Source of the DNA: Maritimibacter sp. DP1N21-5
GTDB taxonomy: Bacteria > Pseudomonadota > Alphaproteobacteria > Rhodobacterales > Rhodobacteraceae
Reading direction: 5' to 3'
Length of the DNA stretch: 64,000 nt
Assembly (NCBI RefSeq): GCF_019218295.1
Contig: NZ_JAHUZF010000006.1
Span: 868,001-932,000 of the forward strand
The notes under the pieces were generated by a model. The model was not told the origin of the DNA. It was given only the letters and a program-made list of their open reading frames with translations, and made no database searches. This document shows, in pieces, positions 27,006 to 36,317 of this stretch. Every line of letters starts with the position of its first letter. The first letter of the stretch is position 1. The position numbers were made by a program, and so were the translations under genes.

Positions 27006-29480
27006 TCATTCGGCCGTCCGCGGCAAGAGGACCGTGATTCCCACGTTCGCCGCGCGGGCGAGCTCGGGATCGAGCGACATCGGAACGTATTCCCCGCGAC
27101 GCCACAGATCGCCCAGATCGTCGTAGTGGCGGGACAGGAAATGCCCCGATTGCCCGGTCGAGGAGATGAAGAGCGAACTGTCCGGATCGGCGAAATCGTA
27201 GACCCCGCGATACCCCGCGCCATGAACGTTGAGGAAGGGTTCCGGGTCGCGTCCGCTCGTCCTGCCCCGCATCAGGGTGTTGTCGCCCCCGCTCGTGGAC
27301 TGACGGATGTTCACGAACCATTTCAGTACGGGCACCTCGCCAAGGACCTGATGGTCATGCGTCGCCTGATGCTGGTCCCCCCATCGCAGCGCCTCAAGCT
27401 CGCCGCCGATGTGCTCGTCGATCCAGATGATCGCGTCGTCCAGCGCCGCGCGGGCGATATCCGTGCAGGTCTCGACCGGGGCCGACTGGACCACGTCGCA
27501 CCAGATGCCCGCGCCGTCGACGTCCCTGAACACCCGCTCGACGAAGATCGGCTCCACATGGTCGAAGCTGAGCGCGAGAGGGCCAAGCTCGTCGCGGATG
27601 AGCCGGGTCTGGAGCGCGCGCATCCAGGCCATGTAGATCACCGGCTCCGGCAGATGCTCGTTCATCTCGCCGTTCCAGTTCGCCAGAAGCTCGAGCGCAC
27701 GCTGGCGCTCGCGTTCCGGCGTGCCGTCGGGGGCCGGGTCTCCGGTGAACCACAGGTCCGCACCGACCAGCGGCAGAAGGTTGCGCGCGGTAATGGACAC
27801 GGTGTCGAGTTGTGCCTCCATGAAGCTTTCCCGGGTATGGACCTCGCGGCTCTGCATTAGCCGTTGCCAGCGCTGCACACGCTGGCTGTCGCCCCAGTCG
27901 AAGCTGACGTGAAGCGGGAAGGGTCGTTCGAGGAGCTTGTTGTTGGTGTTGCCGACGATGCCGCCGGAGGGGGACAGGAACTCCGGGTTCGCGGCATAGG
28001 CCTCGCGTCCGAGCCAACGGTTCTCGGGCCGCCACCCCGGCGCGGGCATCCGGCCGAAGGTCATGTGGTTGGCATCCCGGCGCGGCGCAAAGCCGATGGT
28101 CTTCATCGCGATGGTGTCATGGTCGATCATCGTGACGTTCTGAGAGGGGGCCACGAAATCCTCGCCCGCCGCGATCCCCTCGCGAACAGACTTGGCGTGC
28201 ATCAGGCGGAAGGCCGAGGTCATCGAGCGATCCTCGGGCACGAGAAGCGACCAGGCGAGCGCGGGGACATGGCCCGCCGGTGTCACCGCGCCCAGACCGA
28301 ACTGGTTGCCCGGCAGGATCGGCCCGTTCGGCGACCACTGTAGCGTGATGGTGCGCGGGGGCTGATCCTTGATCCGGATGATCGAGTCGCGTGTCACGAT
28401 GCGGGTGAAGCCGTCGGGGGTCTGCACTTCGTTCGCGTTTTCGGGATTGAGCCGCTCGATCATCACGTCCTGATCGTCGAGGTAACTGGAGGTGAGCCCC
28501 CAGGCGAAATCGGCGCTGCGTCCGAGAAGCATCACGGGCATCCCGGGAATGGTCCCCCCGATCACCGCCCCGTCCGACAGTTCGAGCCGTGCAAGATACC
28601 AGATCGTGGGCGCGGTGAACCCAAGGTGCGGGTCATTGGCCAGAAGCGTGCCGCCCGCCGCCGACCGGTTGGGCGCGGCAGCCCAGGCGTTCGATGCCCC
28701 GGCCATACCGCGCGCGGCCACCGGCGACAGGAAGGGCGTGTCCCGGGGCGGGACATGGGCCGCGAAACGCTGGTCCTCGGGGGCAAAGAGAGAGGCGTAC
28801 TCGGGCAGGGCGGCGACCCCCGTTCCCGGCATGTCGGGCAGGATATCCGCGACCCGGTCTTCGGAAATCGACAGCGACACACGGGCCCGCAGCACCTCGT
28901 CCTGCACATGGCCGGCAAGCTGCACGCCCATGAGCTTCATGATCGCGATGCTGTCGGCGGGCACCCAGGGCGAGATGGTGTTGGAGAACAGGAAGAACTC
29001 CGGCGCTCCACGTCCCAGCGCCTCGTCGTTGACCCGGTCGAGCCAGGCGTTAACGCCCCGCGCATAGGCTTCGAGCGCGGCGAGCACGTCCGGGTCCTGC
29101 GCGGCCACGGACTCCTGCGCGAGCCGGTAAAGGTCGAGCCTGCGCATCAGCTCGTCCGTGGACAGCGTGCGTTCGCCGAACATCTCCGACAGGCGCCCCT
29201 GCACCGTGCGCCGCATGGTGACCATCTGCCATAGACGATCCTGCGCATGAGCATAGCCCAGCCCGAAATACACGTCCTCGTCAGCCGTCCCGAAGATATG
29301 CGGCACGTCGGCATTGGAGCGCACAATCTCGACCCGGTCGGAAATGCCGTTCGCGGTGCGCGTCACATCGTAGTCGGGCAGGGAGCGCGACGCGAGGTAA
29401 TAGGTGAAGAGAAGCGCGAGCGCGGCGAGGATCAGCACGGCGCTGACGATCCGCACCGTCCATCTGAAAAGCGTGGCCAT
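27006..29480 (-). CDS. Penicillin acylase family protein (possible acyl-homoserine-lactone acylase)
   Basis: The 824-residue product has an N-terminal membrane anchor or signal (IVSAVLILAALALLFTYYLA), the alpha-chain region, a linker and the beta-chain starting at Ser263 in GASNAWAA, the autocatalytic Ntn-hydrolase nucleophile. Downstream segments such as FTAPTIWYLARLEL, GGTIPGMPVMLLGRS and FAWGLTSS fit the family. Ntn acylases of this group hydrolyse amide bonds in penicillins or in acyl-homoserine lactones; the substrate cannot be told from sequence. It appears monocistronic. Confidence 0.88.
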   Translation of the reverse strand: MATLFRWTVRIVSAVLILAALALLFTYYLASRSLPDYDVTRTANGISDRVEIVRSNADVPHIFGTADEDVYFGLGYAHAQDRLWQMVTMRRTVQGRLSEMFGERTLSTDELMRRLDLYRLAQESVAAQDPDVLAALEAYARGVNAWLDRVNDEALGRGAPEFFLFSNTISPWVPADSIAIMKLMGVQLAGHVQDEVLRARVSLSISEDRVADILPDMPGTGVAALPEYASLFAPEDQRFAAHVPPRDTPFLSPVAARGMAGASNAWAAAPNRSAAGGTLLANDPHLGFTAPTIWYLARLELSDGAVIGGTIPGMPVMLLGRSADFAWGLTSSYLDDQDVMIERLNPENANEVQTPDGFTRIVTRDSIIRIKDQPPRTITLQWSPNGPILPGNQFGLGAVTPAGHVPALAWSLLVPEDRSMTSAFRLMHAKSVREGIAAGEDFVAPSQNVTMIDHDTIAMKTIGFAPRRDANHMTFGRMPAPGWRPENRWLGREAYAANPEFLSPSGGIVGNTNNKLLERPFPLHVSFDWGDSQRVQRWQRLMQSREVHTRESFMEAQLDTVSITARNLLPLVGADLWFTGDPAPDGTPERERQRALELLANWNGEMNEHLPEPVIYMAWMRALQTRLIRDELGPLALSFDHVEPIFVERVFRDVDGAGIWCDVVQSAPVETCTDIARAALDDAIIWIDEHIGGELEALRWGDQHQATHDHQVLGEVPVLKWFVNIRQSTSGGDNTLMRGRTSGRDPEPFLNVHGAGYRGVYDFADPDSSLFISSTGQSGHFLSRHYDDLGDLWRRGEYVPMSLDPELARAANVGITVLLPRTAE

Positions 29481-29568
29481 GGCGACTTTCTGCTGGTTCG
29501 TTGACCTGTCCGATGGGGACGGTCATTAAAGGCTCCAAAGGAAATCTGCAATCTGAGGGACGACTGAC

Positions 29569-30432
29569 ATGGCGAAATGCGCGTTTTTGGGACTGGGTGT
29601 CATGGGCTACCCCATGGCGGGGCATCTGGCAGCCAAGGGCCATGCGGTCACGGTCTACAATCGCACGGCTGCCAAGGCCGACAGATGGGCGTCCGAGCAT
29701 GGTGGCCGCGCTGTCGCAACACCGCGCGAAGCCGCCGAGGGCGCGGATTTCGTCATGGCCTGCGTCGGCAACGACGACGACCTTCGGGCGGTCTGCACCG
29801 GCGAGGACGGCGCCTTTGCGGGCATGACGCCGGGCGCGACCTTCGTGGATCATACGACGGTCTCCGCCATGGTCACCCGCGACATGGCCGCCGCAGCCAC
29901 CGAGGCCGGGCTCGGTTATGTCGATGCGCCGGTGTCGGGCGGGCAGGCCGGGGCCGAGAACGGCGTCCTCGCGATCATGTGCGGTGGCGACGAGGCGACC
30001 TGGCAGGCCTCGGTCCCGGTGATGGAGGCCTATGGAAAGTCGATCAAACGTCTGGGCGAGGTCGGCGCAGGCCAGCTTACCAAGATGGTGAACCAGATCT
30101 GCATCGCGGGGCTGGTGCAGGGCCTGTCCGAAGCACTGGCCTTTGCCGAGAAAGCGGGCCTCGACGGGCGCGCGGTGGTAGAGGCGATTTCCGGCGGCGC
30201 TGCCGGAAGCTGGCAGATGGTCAACCGCCACGCCACCATGCTCGACGACCATTTCGAGCATGGCTTCGCGGTCGACTGGATGCGCAAGGACCTGGCCATC
30301 TGCCTCGCCACGGCCGAGGAAACCGGGGCGGCGCTGCCCGTCACCGCGCTCATCGACCAGTTCTACAAGGACGTGCAGAATATGGGCGGCAAGCGCTGGG
30401 ACACTTCGTCCCTGATCAAGCGCCTGCGGTAA
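29569..30432 (+). CDS. 3-hydroxyisobutyrate-dehydrogenase-family NAD(P)-dependent oxidoreductase
   Basis: The 287-residue product has the N-terminal Rossmann motif FLGLGVMGYPMAGHLAAKG, substrate-binding DAPVSGGQAGAENG, and catalytic Lys172 in GQLTKMVNQ. This is the beta-hydroxyacid dehydrogenase family (3-hydroxyisobutyrate, tartronate semialdehyde, glyoxylate/succinic-semialdehyde reductases). The exact substrate cannot be assigned. It is divergent from the penicillin-acylase gene, and a HupE-like pair follows 56 bases later. Confidence 0.88.
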   Translation: MAKCAFLGLGVMGYPMAGHLAAKGHAVTVYNRTAAKADRWASEHGGRAVATPREAAEGADFVMACVGNDDDLRAVCTGEDGAFAGMTPGATFVDHTTVSAMVTRDMAAAATEAGLGYVDAPVSGGQAGAENGVLAIMCGGDEATWQASVPVMEAYGKSIKRLGEVGAGQLTKMVNQICIAGLVQGLSEALAFAEKAGLDGRAVVEAISGGAAGSWQMVNRHATMLDDHFEHGFAVDWMRKDLAICLATAEETGAALPVTALIDQFYKDVQNMGGKRWDTSSLIKRLR

Positions 30433-30488
30433 TGGTTGAAACAAAACCGGCGGCGTGGTCGTATCTGCCTGAAAACAGGGAGCCTCTC

Positions 30489-31064
30489 ATGAACAAAGTC
30501 CTCGCCGCCCTTCCCATGGTGCTTTTCGCCTCCGCCGCCATGGCCCACACCGACGGGGACGTTGGCGGGTTCGTATCGGGTTTCACCCATCCGATCCTCG
30601 GCTGGGACCACGTCATCGCCATGGTCGCGGTCGGTCTTTGGGGGGCCTTTCTGGGCAAACCCGCGATCTGGATCCTGCCGGTCGTCTTCCCGCTCGTCAT
30701 GGCCCTCGGTGGCGCGCTCGGCGTCATGGGGGTGCCGCTGCCAGCGGTCGAGGCGGGCATCGCATTGTCCGGGGTTGTGCTCGGGCTTCTCATCGCCTTC
30801 GCCGTGCGTGCGCCGCTCTGGGTCGCCGGCGTGATCGTCGGGATCTTCGCGATCTTCCATGGCCACGCGCATGGGACGGAACTGCCCGATGCGGCCAATC
30901 CCTTCGCCTATGGCATCGGCTTCGTGATCGGCACCGGGCTCTTGCACCTTGCGGGGATCGCGCTTGGGCTCCTCGTGGGCTTCACGGCAGGCCGGGTCGT
31001 CGTGCGCGCCGCCGGGGCCGCCATTGCGGCTGTGGGCGGGGCGTTCCTTTTCGGTCTCGTATGA
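30489..31064 (+). CDS. HupE/UreJ-family membrane protein
   Basis: The 191-residue protein has a signal-like N-terminus (ALPMVLFASAAMAHTDGD), then the HupE signature FTHPILGWDHVIAMVAVGLWGA and FHGHAHGTELP, with about six membrane helices. The family takes up nickel (or cobalt) and is often found with hydrogenase or urease genes; none is present here. Its stop overlaps the start of the next membrane protein (ATGA). Confidence 0.85.
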   Translation: MNKVLAALPMVLFASAAMAHTDGDVGGFVSGFTHPILGWDHVIAMVAVGLWGAFLGKPAIWILPVVFPLVMALGGALGVMGVPLPAVEAGIALSGVVLGLLIAFAVRAPLWVAGVIVGIFAIFHGHAHGTELPDAANPFAYGIGFVIGTGLLHLAGIALGLLVGFTAGRVVVRAAGAAIAAVGGAFLFGLV

Positions 31065-31666
31065 ACCGACCTCTGACGTTGGCCACTCTGGGCGCACTCC
31101 TCCCGGGTGCGGCCTTTGCACATGCCTTCGACACCGGGCGCGACGCTTATGGCCTGTTCCTCGAAGGGACGGGCGTCATCCTCGCTACGCCCGCGCTCCT
31201 CCTGCCGCTTGCTGCTCTCGGTGTGGCGCTTGCGCTGTGGAAGTCCGAAGGGATGCTCGCCGCCTGGCCCGCGCTGCTGATCGGGATGCTTGCGGGTTTC
31301 GCGCTCGCGCCTCTGGTGCCGCCCACCGCCGCGCTGGTGCCGCTTGCCTTCGGTCTGGTGATCGGCGTCCTCTCGGCTCTTTTTCCGCTGGAGCGCATTG
31401 CACCCGCGATTCCGATCCTCGCCGGGCTGATGGGACTGGCCGTGATCGCCGCCGCGCTCGAAGGGCACGGCTTTGGCGAGATCGGTGTCCTGATCCGTGC
31501 CGGTATTTTCTTTGCGGCCAATGCAGTGGTCGCGGTGGTCGCCGGGGCCGTCCGATGGATCACCGAGCACTGGCCGGGCGAGGTGACGCGCATCGGAGGC
31601 CGCATCGCGGCCTCCTGGCTCGCCGCGATCCTCGTCCTTTACCTCGCCTTCGCGATGGCCGCCTGA
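31061..31666 (+). CDS. Membrane protein coupled to the HupE-like gene
   Basis: The 201-residue product has a signal-like start (LATLGALLPGAAFAHAFDTG) and about six hydrophobic helices, the same plan as the preceding HupE-like protein: after the signal an AHAFD histidine end corresponds to its AHTDGD. The HupE loop signatures HPILGWDH and HGHAHG are missing. It looks like a diverged HupE paralogue that may form a complex with its neighbour; this is inference. Translation is coupled by a 4-base overlap. Confidence 0.6.
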   Translation: MNRPLTLATLGALLPGAAFAHAFDTGRDAYGLFLEGTGVILATPALLLPLAALGVALALWKSEGMLAAWPALLIGMLAGFALAPLVPPTAALVPLAFGLVIGVLSALFPLERIAPAIPILAGLMGLAVIAAALEGHGFGEIGVLIRAGIFFAANAVVAVVAGAVRWITEHWPGEVTRIGGRIAASWLAAILVLYLAFAMAA

Positions 31667-31691
31667 CGGCCACAGGTGAGCCGGAAAAGAC

Positions 31692-31719
31692 AACGCCCGG
31701 CACGGGGCCGGGCGTGTTT
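31692..31719. terminator. Intrinsic terminator between convergent genes
   Basis: ACGCCCGGC and GCCGGGCGT form a 9-bp stem with a 5-base loop, followed by GTTTC. It lies between the HupE-coupled gene and the SYLF gene. Confidence 0.75.
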
Positions 31720-31739
31720 CGATACCGGTGATGCCCGCC

Positions 31740-32324
31740 TTACGGCACGATCCGGGTATACTTGGAGCCTTCCACGGTCGCCCCGACCAGCAGGCCGGAA
31801 GCGGCAAAGACGATGGCCACGATGGGCGAGGTGCCTTCGAGCGTGTCCGCCGTAAACCGGTCGCCTTCGTTCAGGACGGCGTACTTGATGTTGGCGCCCG
31901 CGACCCAACCCGGTGAATAGCGGAAGTTGCCCAGTGCGTCCTGCGTCATGAAGAAGAGCACATGCGCATATTGCTGGGCGCCGGCCTGAATGCCGAAGCT
32001 CGCCTTGGCGTGGCTGTAGTAGTCCACCGTCGCGCCGTTGATCAGGAGCGCGCCGCGACCATAGGCGCCGCCGAACCCGAGGCCCGCCTCGGTCACCAGC
32101 GGCATCACGAGCATGCCCGCCGACTTGGCGGCGAGGCTCTGCGCTTCCGGGTAGCTTGCGTAGAGCTGGTTCAGGGTTGCGTTGACCCGCGCGTCGATCT
32201 TGGCGCCGCCGTTGGTGCCGATGGAATTGTCACAGGCGGCAAGCGTCACGATGCCCGCGCCGCCCAAGGCTCCCATGAAGCCGCGCCGTGTCAGTCCACG
32301 ACCGTTGAAATCGGATGTATTCAT
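31740..32324 (-). CDS. SYLF-domain (YSC84-like) lipoprotein
   Basis: Starting at 32324 (MNTSDFNGRGLTRRGFMG), the 194-residue product has a twin-arginine motif (TRRGFMG) merged with a lipobox (TLAAC, Cys31), so it is probably a Tat-exported lipoprotein. The mature part is a SYLF domain (AKSAGMLVMPLVTEAGLGFGGAYGRGALLINGATVDYYSHAKASFG, shown in part), a lipid-binding family. Related secreted roseobacter proteins are abundant but of unclear role. An ATG further upstream would place the signal internally. Confidence 0.85.
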   Translation of the reverse strand: MNTSDFNGRGLTRRGFMGALGGAGIVTLAACDNSIGTNGGAKIDARVNATLNQLYASYPEAQSLAAKSAGMLVMPLVTEAGLGFGGAYGRGALLINGATVDYYSHAKASFGIQAGAQQYAHVLFFMTQDALGNFRYSPGWVAGANIKYAVLNEGDRFTADTLEGTSPIVAIVFAASGLLVGATVEGSKYTRIVP

Positions 32325-32468
32325 TCGCCTGTGCCCCGTTCTGTTCGAACTGTTCTGCTTTGTGCCGCCGGGTCTTTGCCCAACCTCTGGGTGAATCCTA
32401 GGCGAAACCGTGCCACCTGTCACCCGGCTTGTGCCGATGGGCGAATTTCCGCCCCTAGCGACGGGTGC

Positions 32469-33128
32469 TCAGACGCGGGCCACCAGAAGCACCGCGACCC
32501 AATGGAGCACGGCAGCGGTGAGCACATGCCCGTGCCAGATCGCGCGGGCATAGGGCAGGGCCTTGTGATAGAAAATCGTGCCGACGGTATAGACCACGCC
32601 GCCCACGCCCAGGAGCACAAGCGCTGCGAGCGGCAAGGCGGCCACGATCGGCCCGGCGGCTGCCAAGGCAAGCCAGCCCATGCCGATGTAGAGGTAGAAC
32701 CCCAGTTTCTCGAAGCGGTCGAACCACACGAGTTTCGCAAGCATGCCGATGGTCGCAAGGCTCCAGTTCGCGACCGCCAGCGCGATCCCCCAGCCGCCGC
32801 CCACACCGATCAGCGCGATGGGCGTGTAGGTGCCTGCGATCATGAGATAGATTGCCGCATGATCGAAGCGCCGCAGCACCGCGCGGATGCGCCCGTGCAG
32901 GGTCAGGTTGTAGGCCGCCGAAAAGGCGAAGGTCGCGACAAGCCCCACGGCATAGGGCACGAGCGCGGCAACATGCGCGCCAGGGAGCGACATGATGGCC
33001 ATGGTCAGAAGGACCGAGGCCAGCGCCACCGCCGCCACCACGCCCAACACATGCATGACACCATCGGCCACATGCTCGGGCCAGCTGTGGTCAAGGACAA
33101 ATCTTTCGAGAGTCTCACGCGCGGTCAT
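32469..33128 (-). CDS. Hemolysin III / PAQR-type membrane protein (TrhA)
   Basis: The 219-residue product has seven hydrophobic helices with the family's conserved His and acidic residues: EHVADGVMHVLGVVAAVAL, SAAYNLTLHGRIRAVLRRFDHAAIYLMIAGTYTP (part) and IFYHKALPYARAIWHGHVL. Members affect membrane-lipid energetics and are inner-membrane proteins; haemolysis is not the general function. The ribosome site is weak. Confidence 0.88.
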   Translation of the reverse strand: MTARETLERFVLDHSWPEHVADGVMHVLGVVAAVALASVLLTMAIMSLPGAHVAALVPYAVGLVATFAFSAAYNLTLHGRIRAVLRRFDHAAIYLMIAGTYTPIALIGVGGGWGIALAVANWSLATIGMLAKLVWFDRFEKLGFYLYIGMGWLALAAAGPIVAALPLAALVLLGVGGVVYTVGTIFYHKALPYARAIWHGHVLTAAVLHWVAVLLVARV

Positions 33129-33216
33129 TGAACCAATCTAACGCGACGGGCTGGTCGCGCGAGGGTGACGTTGGTGCCGGTTGCGAAAAAACAGCGGGTC
33201 TTTGCCGATCCCGGGC

Positions 33217-34077
33217 CTACCACCGACCCGAGGCGCCACCGCCCGAGGACGACCCCCCACCGAAGCCGCCGGACGACCCGGAGGAGGACGAGGTGATGCG
33301 CGGGATCGAATAGGGTGTCACCGCATGATAGCCGCAATGCGGGCAGTCCATGATCTTCTCTCCCCGGCCCGTGGCGCTTCGTGTCGGTGCGACGAGGCGG
33401 TGACGCGCGGTCTCCACGCCGCGTTCGCCGCAGGAGGGACAGCGCGACAGCCGGTCGATGATCTTGCGCGAAAAGACGGCGACGAGCGCGCCGAGCGCGG
33501 CAAGGGTGCCGAAGACCCAGCCGATGACGCCACTGCCGTTTCCCGAGGGCTCCCAGCTATCGCCGGGAACATTCCCTGCCACATGGTCGCGGGCGATGCG
33601 GGTGATCACCGCGTCGGTCCCGTCCTCGATCCCATCGGAGAACGTGCCTTCGCGAAATGCCGGCAGGAACACCCGGTCAATGATGTCCTGCGCCTGCCGG
33701 TCGAAGGCCGCAGGGTAGCCCGAGCCAAGCTCGACGCGCATCTCGCGGTCATTCACCAGCACGAGGATGAGAATGCCGTCATTGCGGCTCGCGTCTCCGA
33801 TGCCCCAGTGATTGAACAGCCGGGTCGCGAAATCCTCCATCGTCGGCGTCGCGGTGAAGCCCTGTCGCGTCGGCAGGGTCAGGACCGTCGTTTCGACCCC
33901 GGTCTCCTCCCGCAACAGCTCGAGCCGGCCCTTGATGCGCGTTTCGGCGTCAAGATCGATGACCCCGGCGTAGTCGTTGACATAGACGTTCTCATAGACC
34001 GGCCAGCTTTCGGCGGCCTCCTGTGCCGTCAGCGGCGCAAAGCCGAGAGCGAAGATGAAAGCCATCCAACGCAGCAT
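33217..34077 (-). CDS. TPM-domain (YgcG-like) membrane protein
   Basis: The 286-residue product has a signal peptide (MLRWMAFIFALGFAPLTAQE), a TPM domain (about 27-160; VYVNDYAGVIDLD, then GILILVLVNDREMRVELGSGY), and a membrane helix (VIGWVFGTLAALGALVAVF). A cytoplasmic zinc ribbon follows (CPSCGERG and CPHCGYH), and the tail is Ser/Gly-rich. TPM proteins of this type are linked to photosystem repair in plants and envelope stress in bacteria; the role here is unknown. Ribosome site GGAGAGGA. Confidence 0.85.
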   Translation of the reverse strand: MLRWMAFIFALGFAPLTAQEAAESWPVYENVYVNDYAGVIDLDAETRIKGRLELLREETGVETTVLTLPTRQGFTATPTMEDFATRLFNHWGIGDASRNDGILILVLVNDREMRVELGSGYPAAFDRQAQDIIDRVFLPAFREGTFSDGIEDGTDAVITRIARDHVAGNVPGDSWEPSGNGSGVIGWVFGTLAALGALVAVFSRKIIDRLSRCPSCGERGVETARHRLVAPTRSATGRGEKIMDCPHCGYHAVTPYSIPRITSSSSGSSGGFGGGSSSGGGASGRW

Positions 34078-34122
34078 GTCGCAATCCTCTCCGGCGCGTC
34101 CGCGCCCTTTGTCCGCGACCCG

Positions 34123-34857
34123 TCAGGACGCCTCGAGTGCCGTGATGATGGGCGAGAAATCCGCGACCTGCAAACTCGCGCCGCCCACAAGCGCCCCGTC
34201 CACGTTTCCGACGGCAAAGATCTCGGCCGCGTTGCCGGATTTCACCGAGCCGCCATAGAGCAGGCGCATCTCGTCTCCCGCCGCACCGAAGCGGTCGACC
34301 AGAACCCGGCGCATGAAATCGTGAACCTCGGCGATCTGCTCGAGCGTCGGCACCTTGCCGGTCCCAATGGCCCAGATCGGCTCATAGGCGACGATGAGCG
34401 AACCGTCCGCGCCATTTGGAATGGAGCCCGCCAGTTGCGCTCCGATCACGTCGAGGGTCATGCCTTCCTCGCGCTCGTCGAGACTTTCGCCACAGCAGAC
34501 CACCGGGACGAGCCTGGCGGCCATCGCGGCCTCGGCCTTGGCGGCGACCAGCTCGTCTGTCTCGCCATGATCGACGCGGCGTTCGGAATGGCCAAGAATG
34601 ACGTGGGTCGCCCCGGCATCTGCGAGCATCGGGGCGGAAATGTCGCCCGTGTGGGCGCCCTTTGCGGCGGCGTGGCAATCCTGCCCGCCAATGGCCACCG
34701 GCGCGTGTCCTGCGCAAGCCGCGACCAGAGTGGCGGGCGGGCAGATCAGCACATCGACCATGGGGGAAGGGTGGGCCTGCGCCAGATCGCGGATCACCGC
34801 GATATTCGCCTTGGTCCCGTTCATCTTCCAGTTGCCCGCCGCCAGTTTTCGCCGCAT
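34123..34857 (-). CDS. tpiA: Triose-phosphate isomerase
   Basis: The 244-residue product has all catalytic residues: Lys11 in NWKMNG, His90 in ILGHSERR and Glu159 in [12 protein letters not shown], plus the phosphate-binding YGGSVKSGN and LVGGASL loops. It interconverts dihydroxyacetone phosphate and glyceraldehyde-3-phosphate. The start has an AAGGAG ribosome site. It is slightly shorter than E. coli TpiA (255). Confidence 0.97.
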   Translation of the reverse strand: MRRKLAAGNWKMNGTKANIAVIRDLAQAHPSPMVDVLICPPATLVAACAGHAPVAIGGQDCHAAAKGAHTGDISAPMLADAGATHVILGHSERRVDHGETDELVAAKAEAAMAARLVPVVCCGESLDEREEGMTLDVIGAQLAGSIPNGADGSLIVAYEPIWAIGTGKVPTLEQIAEVHDFMRRVLVDRFGAAGDEMRLLYGGSVKSGNAAEIFAVGNVDGALVGGASLQVADFSPIITALEAS

Positions 34858-34927
34858 CCCGTGCTCCTTCGGTCTCGCTCGTTCGCCCGGGCGAGCCTAT
34901 CCGCGACGGAGAAAAGGGGAAAGGGTC

Positions 34928-35239
34928 CTAAAGCGCCGCCAGCGCGCGCCGCGCCCAATCGGACGCCGCGTCGGGGTCGTCTAGGGCCACGTCGGGCAGG
35001 GTCCAGTAGTTCATCCCGCGCCCGTCCTCCATCTGGAACTTCTCGGCGCCTTCGGCGGCAAGGTCGTCGGCAAAATTGCCCGACGCCTTGAGGTAGACAC
35101 GGCCCTGCGACGACAGGATCGCGAAGATCTGGCCGTCGGAGTAGATCGACAGACCCCCCATCATCTTGCGATGGGTCAGGTGCCCGACACCCTCGAACAA
35201 TTCGTGAATCCGTTCGATGTCGGCGTCGGACACGGCCAT
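34928..35239 (-). CDS. TfoX/Sxy N-terminal-domain protein
   Basis: The 103-residue product ([19 protein letters not shown]) is a standalone TfoX_N domain: [30 protein letters not shown], shown in part, and a C-terminal [17 protein letters not shown] helix. Homologues with this domain regulate competence in gammaproteobacteria; single-domain alphaproteobacterial versions have no fixed function. It starts 4 bases after the IscA/SufA-type stop, so the two are co-transcribed. Confidence 0.82.
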   Translation of the reverse strand: MAVSDADIERIHELFEGVGHLTHRKMMGGLSIYSDGQIFAILSSQGRVYLKASGNFADDLAAEGAEKFQMEDGRGMNYWTLPDVALDDPDAASDWARRALAAL

Positions 35240-35243
35240 CGCG

Positions 35244-35606
35244 CTATTTCGCCGAAAGGCTTTCGTCGAACTTGATCGACTCGCCGCAACCGCAGGCATC
35301 GACCACATTGGGGTTGCGGAACTTGAAGCCGGACTCGAGAAGCGAGACCTCATAGTCGATTTCCGTCCCGAAGAGGAACATCTGCGCCATCGGGGCGATC
35401 ATGACCCGGGCGCCGTCCTGTTCGACGACTTCGTCCAGGGGATCGACCTCGGCCACGTAGTCCATGGTGTATTCCATGCCCGCGCAGCCGCCTTTCTTGA
35501 CGCCGATCCGAAGACCCTGCGTGCCGTCCCTGGACATGAGCTTGGCAATCTGCGTCGCAGCCCGTTCGGTGATCGTGACTGCCTGTTTGCCGGGAATGCT
35601 GAACAT
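35244..35606 (-). CDS. A-type iron-sulfur carrier (IscA/SufA/HesB family)
   Basis: The start at 35606 has a textbook GGAGAAACGC ribosome site. The 120-residue product has the three conserved cysteines Cys41, Cys105 and Cys107 (GGCAGMEY, DACGCGES) that bind Fe-S clusters or iron for delivery to apoproteins. Whether it is SufA or ErpA type is unclear. A SufT-type gene lies 160 bases upstream on the same strand, suggesting joint Fe-S biogenesis. Confidence 0.92.
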   Translation of the reverse strand: MFSIPGKQAVTITERAATQIAKLMSRDGTQGLRIGVKKGGCAGMEYTMDYVAEVDPLDEVVEQDGARVMIAPMAQMFLFGTEIDYEVSLLESGFKFRNPNVVDACGCGESIKFDESLSAK

Positions 35607-35766
35607 GCGTTTCTCCTTCGCCTTATATCTAGGCGTCTTGCGCAACCTGAACAAGCGTGGGCGAGGCGGCGGGCGAATGCGATCCCGGCGGCCTGTTCAC
35701 AAGCCTGTCATATGCAGGATTTCGTGCCGGTCCCGATCGAATACCCTCGGGTCCTGGGCAGCCCGC

Positions 35767-36129
35767 TCACATGAAGCCGAGTTCCAGCCGGGCCTCGTCC
35801 GACATCATGTCCATGCCCCACGGCGGATCCCAGGTGAGTTCCACCTGCACGTCTTTCACGCCCTGAATCGGGCTCACCGCGTCGATGATCCAGCCGGGCA
35901 TGTCGCCCGCCACCGGGCAGCCCGGCGCGGTCAGGGTCATGGCGATGAACACTTCGTTCTCGTCGTTGATGTCGATCGTGTAGACCAGCCCAAGGTCATA
36001 GATATTCACCGGGATTTCCGGGTCATAGACGGTCCGGCAGCCTTCCACGACCGCGTCGTAAAGCGGGTGCTCCGTCGTCGACGGCTTGATCAGGGGCGTC
36101 CCTTCGAGCTTGGGGCTTTCGGTATTCAT
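35767..36129 (-). CDS. MIP18/DUF59 (SufT-type) Fe-S assembly protein
   Basis: The 120-residue product starts MNTESPKLEGTPL with a GAGGAC ribosome site and has the DUF59 core: TVYDPEIPVNIYDLGLVYTI, MTLTAPGCPVAGDMPGW with the conserved Cys, and VELTWDPPWGMDMMSDEA. The family helps Fe-S cluster maturation; SufT is the name used for members found with suf genes, here with an A-type carrier but without sufBCDS in the window. Confidence 0.88.
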   Translation of the reverse strand: MNTESPKLEGTPLIKPSTTEHPLYDAVVEGCRTVYDPEIPVNIYDLGLVYTIDINDENEVFIAMTLTAPGCPVAGDMPGWIIDAVSPIQGVKDVQVELTWDPPWGMDMMSDEARLELGFM

Positions 36130-36317
36130 CGCGTGTCCTCGGTATTCCTGACCAAACACATAAGGATTTAGCGCCCTCGCGTCCAGTGCCCCACCGTGTC
36201 GCAGCGGCAGAGGGTGCGGCAAAAGGCGACGATTCAGGGCAGGAAATCGGGAGTTTTCCGACCGAAGCCTTTCCAGATGGGCCCCGCGTGGCTATCAACG
36301 GGGCGGGAGGATGCCCG

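Noticed and set aside
33181..35091. 636-codon plus-strand frame across the TPM and tpiA genes
   Set aside because: It crosses two real minus-strand genes with good ribosome sites and motifs, and its translation has no recognisable family.
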